Of a stretch of DNA of 64,000 nt, positions 59,945-64,000 are shown in pieces. The stretch is from positions 62,001 to 126,000 of the forward strand of contig NZ_SMKV01000008.1 in assembly GCF_004348445.1 (NCBI RefSeq). The letters run 5' to 3'. The stretch is from Saccharopolyspora aridisoli. GTDB taxonomy: Bacteria; Actinomycetota; Actinomycetes; Mycobacteriales; Pseudonocardiaceae. A model generated the notes under the pieces. That model was not told the DNA's origin. It made no database searches and was given only the letters and a program-made list of their open reading frames with translations. Every line of letters starts with the position of its first letter. Positions within the stretch are counted from its first letter, which is position 1. The translations under genes were made by a program, and so were the position numbers.

Positions 59945-61234
59945 TCAACGAACTCCTTCCAGGGCTTCGCGCACCGGGAGGAGCTTCGCTTCCACCTCGG
60001 CCACCTCCAGGTCCGGTTCGGAGTCGGGCACTATCCCGCCTCCGGCGAACAGCCGGACCCGGCCGCCACGAGCACCGCCGGAGCCAGCTCCGGCGGTGCT
60101 CTGCTGTTCGATCTGCCCGCAGCGCAGCGCGATGCCGAGCTCGCCGTTGCCCGCGCCGTCGATCCAACCGACCGGACCCGCGTAGCGGCCGCGGTCCATG
60201 CCTTCGAGTTCGGAGATCAGCGGCACGGCGTCCTCGGTCGGGGTGCCACCGACCGCCGCCGTGGGGTGCACCGCTTCGACGAGTTGCAGCAGCCCCGACC
60301 CGTCAGGCGTGTCGGCCAGCTTGCCTTCGACGTCGGTGGCCAGGTGCAGCACGTTGCGCAGCCGCAGCACCGACGGCGACGTCGGCACCGACAGCTCGCT
60401 GCAGAACGGGCGCAGCTTCTCGGCCAGCGACTCGGCGGCGTAGGCGTGCTCGCTGCGGTTCTTGGTCGAGTCGAGCAGTTCGGCGGCGATCTCGTGGTCG
60501 GTGCGGCCGGGGTGTGGCCAGGCCGTGCCCGCCAGCACCCGGGAGCGGACCTCGTACCCGCGCCGCTCCAACAGCAGTTCCGGGGTGGCGCCGACCAGGC
60601 CGTCCACCGCGAAGGTCCAGCAGTTCGCGTAGCGCGCGGCCAGGTTGTGCAGCAGGAAGCGCACGTCGAGCGGCTCGGAGGTGTTGGCGACGAGGTCGTG
60701 CGCGAGCACCACCTTGCGGAGCTCACCACCGGACTCCCGCATCAGCCGGACAGCTTCGGTCACCGCCTGCCGGTATGCCGTGGACGACAGCCGACCATCG
60801 CTGTAGGAGACCGTGCCGGGCTGGCGCACCGGCTCGGGGGCCGGTTCGGGCGCGTCGCCGATGGTGGTGATCCAGCGGACGCCGTCCCGCTCACCGATGA
60901 TCAGCTCGGGCAGCACCAGGACCGAGTCGCCGGGGCGGTCGGCGAAGGCCAGGCTGGTGAAGGCCACCGGTCCGCAGCCGGGCAGCCCCACCGCGTCATC
61001 GACGTCGATGTGCCCGCACAGCTGCCGCCACCACGCGTCGGCGTCGGTGAAGCGATCCGCGCCGGAGGTGTCCAGCCGTGCCGCGCAGCCCCATCCGACC
61101 AGGCCCTGGCCCTCGCGGACCCAGCTCAGCGACTCGCCGGCGGGGAGCAGGTCCAGCAGCGGGCGGTCGTGCCGTGGGTCGGCAGGATCGAGCCTGCGGG
61201 TGCGCGCCGTCAGCCGCCTGGATGTAGTCGCCAC
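59945..61234 (-). CDS. menF: Isochorismate synthase
   Basis: Converts chorismate to isochorismate, the first menaquinone step. 429 residues from GTG 61234; TACGCT ends 6 nt upstream. The chorismate-binding domain (about 150-420) has GELRKVVLAHDLV, LVGATPELLLER, the signature LAGTAWPHPGRTDHEIAAELL and EAVHPTAAVGGTP, plus VRLFAGGGIVPDSEP. Siderophore-type salicylate synthases look similar, but the men context favours MenF. Confidence 0.9.
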   Translation of the reverse strand: MATTSRRLTARTRRLDPADPRHDRPLLDLLPAGESLSWVREGQGLVGWGCAARLDTSGADRFTDADAWWRQLCGHIDVDDAVGLPGCGPVAFTSLAFADRPGDSVLVLPELIIGERDGVRWITTIGDAPEPAPEPVRQPGTVSYSDGRLSSTAYRQAVTEAVRLMRESGGELRKVVLAHDLVANTSEPLDVRFLLHNLAARYANCWTFAVDGLVGATPELLLERRGYEVRSRVLAGTAWPHPGRTDHEIAAELLDSTKNRSEHAYAAESLAEKLRPFCSELSVPTSPSVLRLRNVLHLATDVEGKLADTPDGSGLLQLVEAVHPTAAVGGTPTEDAVPLISELEGMDRGRYAGPVGWIDGAGNGELGIALRCGQIEQQSTAGAGSGGARGGRVRLFAGGGIVPDSEPDLEVAEVEAKLLPVREALEGVR

Positions 61235-61322
61235 GCTTGGAGCGTATGCGGAGTGCGAATCCGGGTGGGCTGACCGGCCGCGTGGCCCTGGACACGACCC
61301 CCGGCCCTTACAATCGGTCACC

Positions 61323-61820
61323 GTGGCAGGCGACGCGGTGCCCCAGGACGCGGCCGACTTTGTGACCAGGTCAAACACGGACGGTTATCAGTCGGTAGCA
61401 CAGCCCTCACCTGGGAGGGTCCGCCGCCGAGTGAGACGCGGTGTGCTGATCACGGGTCTGTTGCTGTCGGTGATGGGCTTGTCGATCATCGGTGCCTGCT
61501 TCATCAACGACCGCACGATCATGGAATCACGGGGCCAAGCGGTGGCCGAAGTCGTGGACACCTCGCTGACCCGGACCGTGGTGCGGTTCAACACCGAGGA
61601 CGGCCGCGTCTACATACCGCCGAACGGCGTGATCTACCCGACCGACCTGCAAGCGGGGCAGCTGGTGCGAGTCGAGTACGACTCCCGCAACCCCGACCTG
61701 GTCCGAGTCGCAGGTCGCACGGCGATGATCTCGCTGCTGCCGGTGTTCAGCACGCTGGCGGTCCTGTGGGCGGTGCTGCTGCCAACGTATTGGCTGCTCA
61801 GGAGATCGGACAGGGACTGA
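61323..61820 (+). CDS. DUF3592 membrane protein (Rv0556-like)
   Basis: 165 residues from GTG 61323; TACAAT ends 8 nt upstream. Basic segment (GRVRRRVRRGV), a first helix (VLITGLLLSVMGLSIIGACF), a DUF3592 beta domain (VVRFNTEDGRVYIPPNGVIY) and a last helix (MISLLPVFSTLAVLWAVLL). Function unknown. Divergent from menF. In mycobacteria a similar protein follows menD (recalled). Confidence 0.8.
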   Translation: MAGDAVPQDAADFVTRSNTDGYQSVAQPSPGRVRRRVRRGVLITGLLLSVMGLSIIGACFINDRTIMESRGQAVAEVVDTSLTRTVVRFNTEDGRVYIPPNGVIYPTDLQAGQLVRVEYDSRNPDLVRVAGRTAMISLLPVFSTLAVLWAVLLPTYWLLRRSDRD

Positions 61821-61926
61821 GGGCCCTTCCGGCGCCTTTCGGCCGGTGCCAGACTGGGTATCCGCCGCAAAGGGGTCGGTGGTCACACTCCGAAGGGCCG
61901 ACCCCGCGTCTGCGAGGTCGTTGCCC

Positions 61927-62862
61927 ATGAACAGCCCTAGAGCGTTGTCCGACTGGCCCCAGGTTCAGCAGCAGTGGGTGCTCGGCGCACCGGTGCTGTC
62001 CACCGTCGACCGGTCGGTACCCGCTGAGGTGGATCCCGCCGAACTGGCGCTGTACTGCACGATGCTCGGCGACGACGCCCTGGTGCTCTCCCACCGGCTG
62101 ACCGAGTGGGGGATGCGCGCCGGTCTGGAGGAGTCCGCAGCGCTCGGGGAGATCGCGCACGACCTGCTCGGACAGGCCCGGGTCCTGTACGGCCGGGCGG
62201 TCGAGGTGCGCGGCGAGCAGGACGAGGACCTGCTCGCCTACCACCGGGAGCCCGCCGAGTTCCGGAACGTGCGGTTGGCCGAGGTCGACTGCGGCCCTGG
62301 GCCGGGCGGTGACTTCCCGACCACGGTGGCCCGCCTGCTGCTGTTCACCACTTGGCGCCTCGTGGTCTTCGAGGAACTCGCCACCTGCCGGGACGCGGTG
62401 CTGGGGACGTTGGCGGCGAGGTCGCTGCACCGGCTGGCAGAACACCGCAACCACGCCGCTCAGTGGGTGATCAAGCTGGGCGATCACGGCCCCAACGGCT
62501 CGCAGCTGATGAGCGCCGGTTTGGAACGCGTGTGGCCGCTGGCCGCGGAGCTGTTCGTCTCGCACCCGGTCGAAGCGAGGCTGGCCGACGCCGGCTACGG
62601 CGTGGACACCTCCCGACTGCGCGCTCGGGTGGGGCAGGGGCTCGACGAGGTGTTCTCCATCGCTCGCCTCCAGCACCCGGACACCACCGAGTTCGGCGAG
62701 TTCGTCCGGCCGGGCGGTCGCGACGGCGCGCACACCGAATCCATGGAGTTCCTGCTGGCCGACATGCAGTACCTGGTCAGGGCGGGGCTGGCCAGCGGGC
62801 AACCCCCGAAGAAGCCTCAACAGGACGAGCGAAGTTTCAGAAATGCAATGGAAGATGAGTAG
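61927..62862 (+). CDS. PaaC-like phenylacetyl-CoA epoxidase subunit homologue
   Basis: 311 residues from ATG 61927, with GAGGTCG upstream. Ferritin-like helical fold with PaaC landmarks: LALYCTMLGDDALVLSHRLTEW (53-70), LGEIAHDLLGQARVLYGR, EDLLAYHREPAEFRNVRLAE (shortened), RSLHRLAEHRNHAAQWVIKLGD and ERVWPLAAELF. In the phenylacetate pathway PaaC is the structural partner of the catalytic PaaA; no paaA, B, D or E is in this window. It may have a separate role here. Confidence 0.75.
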   Translation: MNSPRALSDWPQVQQQWVLGAPVLSTVDRSVPAEVDPAELALYCTMLGDDALVLSHRLTEWGMRAGLEESAALGEIAHDLLGQARVLYGRAVEVRGEQDEDLLAYHREPAEFRNVRLAEVDCGPGPGGDFPTTVARLLLFTTWRLVVFEELATCRDAVLGTLAARSLHRLAEHRNHAAQWVIKLGDHGPNGSQLMSAGLERVWPLAAELFVSHPVEARLADAGYGVDTSRLRARVGQGLDEVFSIARLQHPDTTEFGEFVRPGGRDGAHTESMEFLLADMQYLVRAGLASGQPPKKPQQDERSFRNAMEDE

Positions 62863-62986
62863 TTCCCCGCAAGCCGATGAGCACCGGCCGGGCGCACAGT
62901 GATCGAGGGGCAGTAGAGGCGGCGGGAGCAGTGCCTGGGGTCTTCCGCGCTCCTCGGTCGGGGACTAGTGGAAGGGCGCAACGCGG

Positions 62987-63502
62987 ATGGACGAGATCTG
63001 GTTGCAGGTGCTCATGGCCTTGATGGCGGGATGTGCCGGTGCGGGCGTGGTCCTCGCGGTGCGCGGACGTCCCGCCGAGCAGGTCGCGGAGGAACCGGAA
63101 CCCGCACCCGAGCCGCTGCCGCAGCGGGAGCCGGACGGCTGGGGTCCGTCCGTGCGGCACTGCGAGCAGGCGGTGCTGCGCGCGAGCCGGGCCGTCGAGG
63201 CGATGTCCTCGCAGCAAGCCCGCAACCGGTTGCTGACCGTCGTGCGCCGGATGGACGCCGAGCTGCCCAACCTGCGCGTGCTCGCCGAACTCGGACGCGG
63301 TCTGGGGGCGACCTCCCGCGACGTCGAGATCGCGGGCCGGGTGCGCAACGAGCTGGCCGAGGCCGAGGAGCGCTTCGGCGCGGTCACCCGCGAGGTGCTC
63401 GAACTCGTCGAGGACCCCGACCCCGAGCGGGTGGGCGAGTTGCGCGGGCGGTTCCCGCTGCTGCGACCGATCTCGGCAGTCCTGCCCGATCCGGTCAGCT
63501 AG
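62987..63502 (+). CDS. Membrane-anchored helical protein, unknown
   Basis: 171 residues from ATG 62987. One membrane helix (WLQVLMALMAGCAGAGVVLAV), a Pro/Glu-rich linker (EEPEPAPEPLPQREPDG), and a helical domain of about 110 residues (for example QQARNRLLTVVRRMDAELPN). No family recognised. Its stop overlaps the convergent inositol monophosphatase gene by 8 bp. The 62863-62986 gap holds no gene. Confidence 0.7.
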   Translation: MDEIWLQVLMALMAGCAGAGVVLAVRGRPAEQVAEEPEPAPEPLPQREPDGWGPSVRHCEQAVLRASRAVEAMSSQQARNRLLTVVRRMDAELPNLRVLAELGRGLGATSRDVEIAGRVRNELAEAEERFGAVTREVLELVEDPDPERVGELRGRFPLLRPISAVLPDPVS

Positions 63503-64000
63503 CCGGTACCTCGGCCGCCTGCGCCCACCACGCGTGGACCTCGACGGCCGCACCGGGCGCGGCGACGAGCAGCCCGTCGCGCGGCAGCGGGTTGGGCTCG
63601 CCGCGCCGGTCGAGGACCGTGGCACCGGCCTCGGTGGCCAGAGCGAGCGCTCCGGCGACGTCCCACTCCTCGTAGTCGTCGAGCACGGCGGCGATGGTGT
63701 GGCCGAGGGCGACCTGGGTGATGGCCAGCGCCGGTGAACCCAGTAAGCGCACGCCGACCTGCGCGCTGGCCGCGTTGGTGATGAACCGGTTCATCCCAGG
63801 CCACGGCCCGTTCTTGGTCAGCTCGGTGCACACGATGCCGCCGCGTATCTCGGTGCGGTCGGGCAACCGCACCGGAGTGCCGTTGGCCCGCATGCCCCGG
63901 CCTCGCGCGGCCGCGTAGATCTGGGTCCGGTAGGGGTCGGCGACCACGCCGACCACGGGCCCGTAGCCGTCGAGCATCGCCAGGCTGTAGGCGCACCAGG
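63495..64000 (-). CDS. Inositol monophosphatase family protein, 5' end cut by the window
   Basis: The reading frame is open through the right edge. The visible 167 residues are the C-terminal part: GPVVGVVADPYRTQIYAAAR, RLLGSPALAITQVALGHTIA, and the metal-site Asp in DDYEEWDVAGALALATEAGA (WDVAG), then VLDRRG and the terminal helix. Substrates could be inositol phosphates, histidinol phosphate or fructose bisphosphate. Inositol is relevant to mycothiol, but no link is shown. Confidence 0.85.
   Translation of the reverse strand, partial: WCAYSLAMLDGYGPVVGVVADPYRTQIYAAARGRGMRANGTPVRLPDRTEIRGGIVCTELTKNGPWPGMNRFITNAASAQVGVRLLGSPALAITQVALGHTIAAVLDDYEEWDVAGALALATEAGATVLDRRGEPNPLPRDGLLVAAPGAAVEVHAWWAQAAEVPAS

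Overview
This window looks like the chromosome of a high-GC, spore-forming actinomycete, most likely Pseudonocardiaceae and Saccharopolyspora-like. The evidence is very high third-position GC, many GTG/TTG starts, mycothiol genes, BldC- and BldN-type developmental regulators, an L,D-transpeptidase, and a gene order that closely follows the Mycobacterium tuberculosis Rv0473 to about Rv0556 block (recalled, not searched). I see no phage, plasmid, insertion sequence, CRISPR array, rRNA or tRNA.

Layout. 1-12 kb: a DUF445 protein cut by the window edge, a CGNR zinc-finger regulator, an XRE regulator with an apparently self-controlled promoter, an HbhA-like adhesin with a 15-bp tandem repeat, purU, a mycothiol-dependent enzyme, murB, a trypsin-fold protein lacking its catalytic residues, and a lipoprotein L,D-transpeptidase. 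12-30 kb: mshA, ybjN, gpmA, the senX3-regX3 phosphate two-component system, a Ppx/GppA phosphatase, an acyl-CoA synthetase, proC, an excisionase-type regulator, the tiny ribosomal protein bS22, a GalE-like protein, an acyltransferase, a SerB-like phosphatase and a BldN-like sigma factor. 30-42 kb: the heme block glutaredoxin, rex, hemA, hemC, hemD, hemB, then a run of small membrane proteins, an orphan HEPN/Abi-like protein, and hemL. 42-50 kb: the cytochrome c maturation operon (histidine phosphatase, TlpA-like thioredoxin, ccdA, resB, ccsB), a MinD-like ATPase and a BldC-like regulator. 50-64 kb: a cysteine-synthase-fold enzyme, the menaquinone genes menA, menE, menB, menD and an isochorismate synthase, a secreted M1 peptidase, an orphan PaaC-like protein and an inositol monophosphatase cut by the right edge.

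How the genes fit together. Heme synthesis from glutamyl-tRNA to uroporphyrinogen III, cytochrome c assembly and menaquinone synthesis are the biosynthetic core of a respiratory chain. The NADH-sensing repressor Rex heads the heme operon, and a near-perfect Rex operator lies over its -35 element. Genes in a block are often translationally coupled by ATGA, GTGA, TGATG or TTGA overlaps.

Non-coding structure. A family of about 170-bp intergenic repeats, present in both orientations, sits just behind the stop codons of at least seven genes. Many genes have a TANNNT -10 element 6 to 8 nt before the start codon, which predicts leaderless mRNAs. Long GC-rich hairpins without U-tracts mark many gene ends. 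The repeat family, the catalytically dead protease, the isolated HEPN protein and the isolated PaaC-like protein are the least explained items. I found no clearly new multi-gene system.
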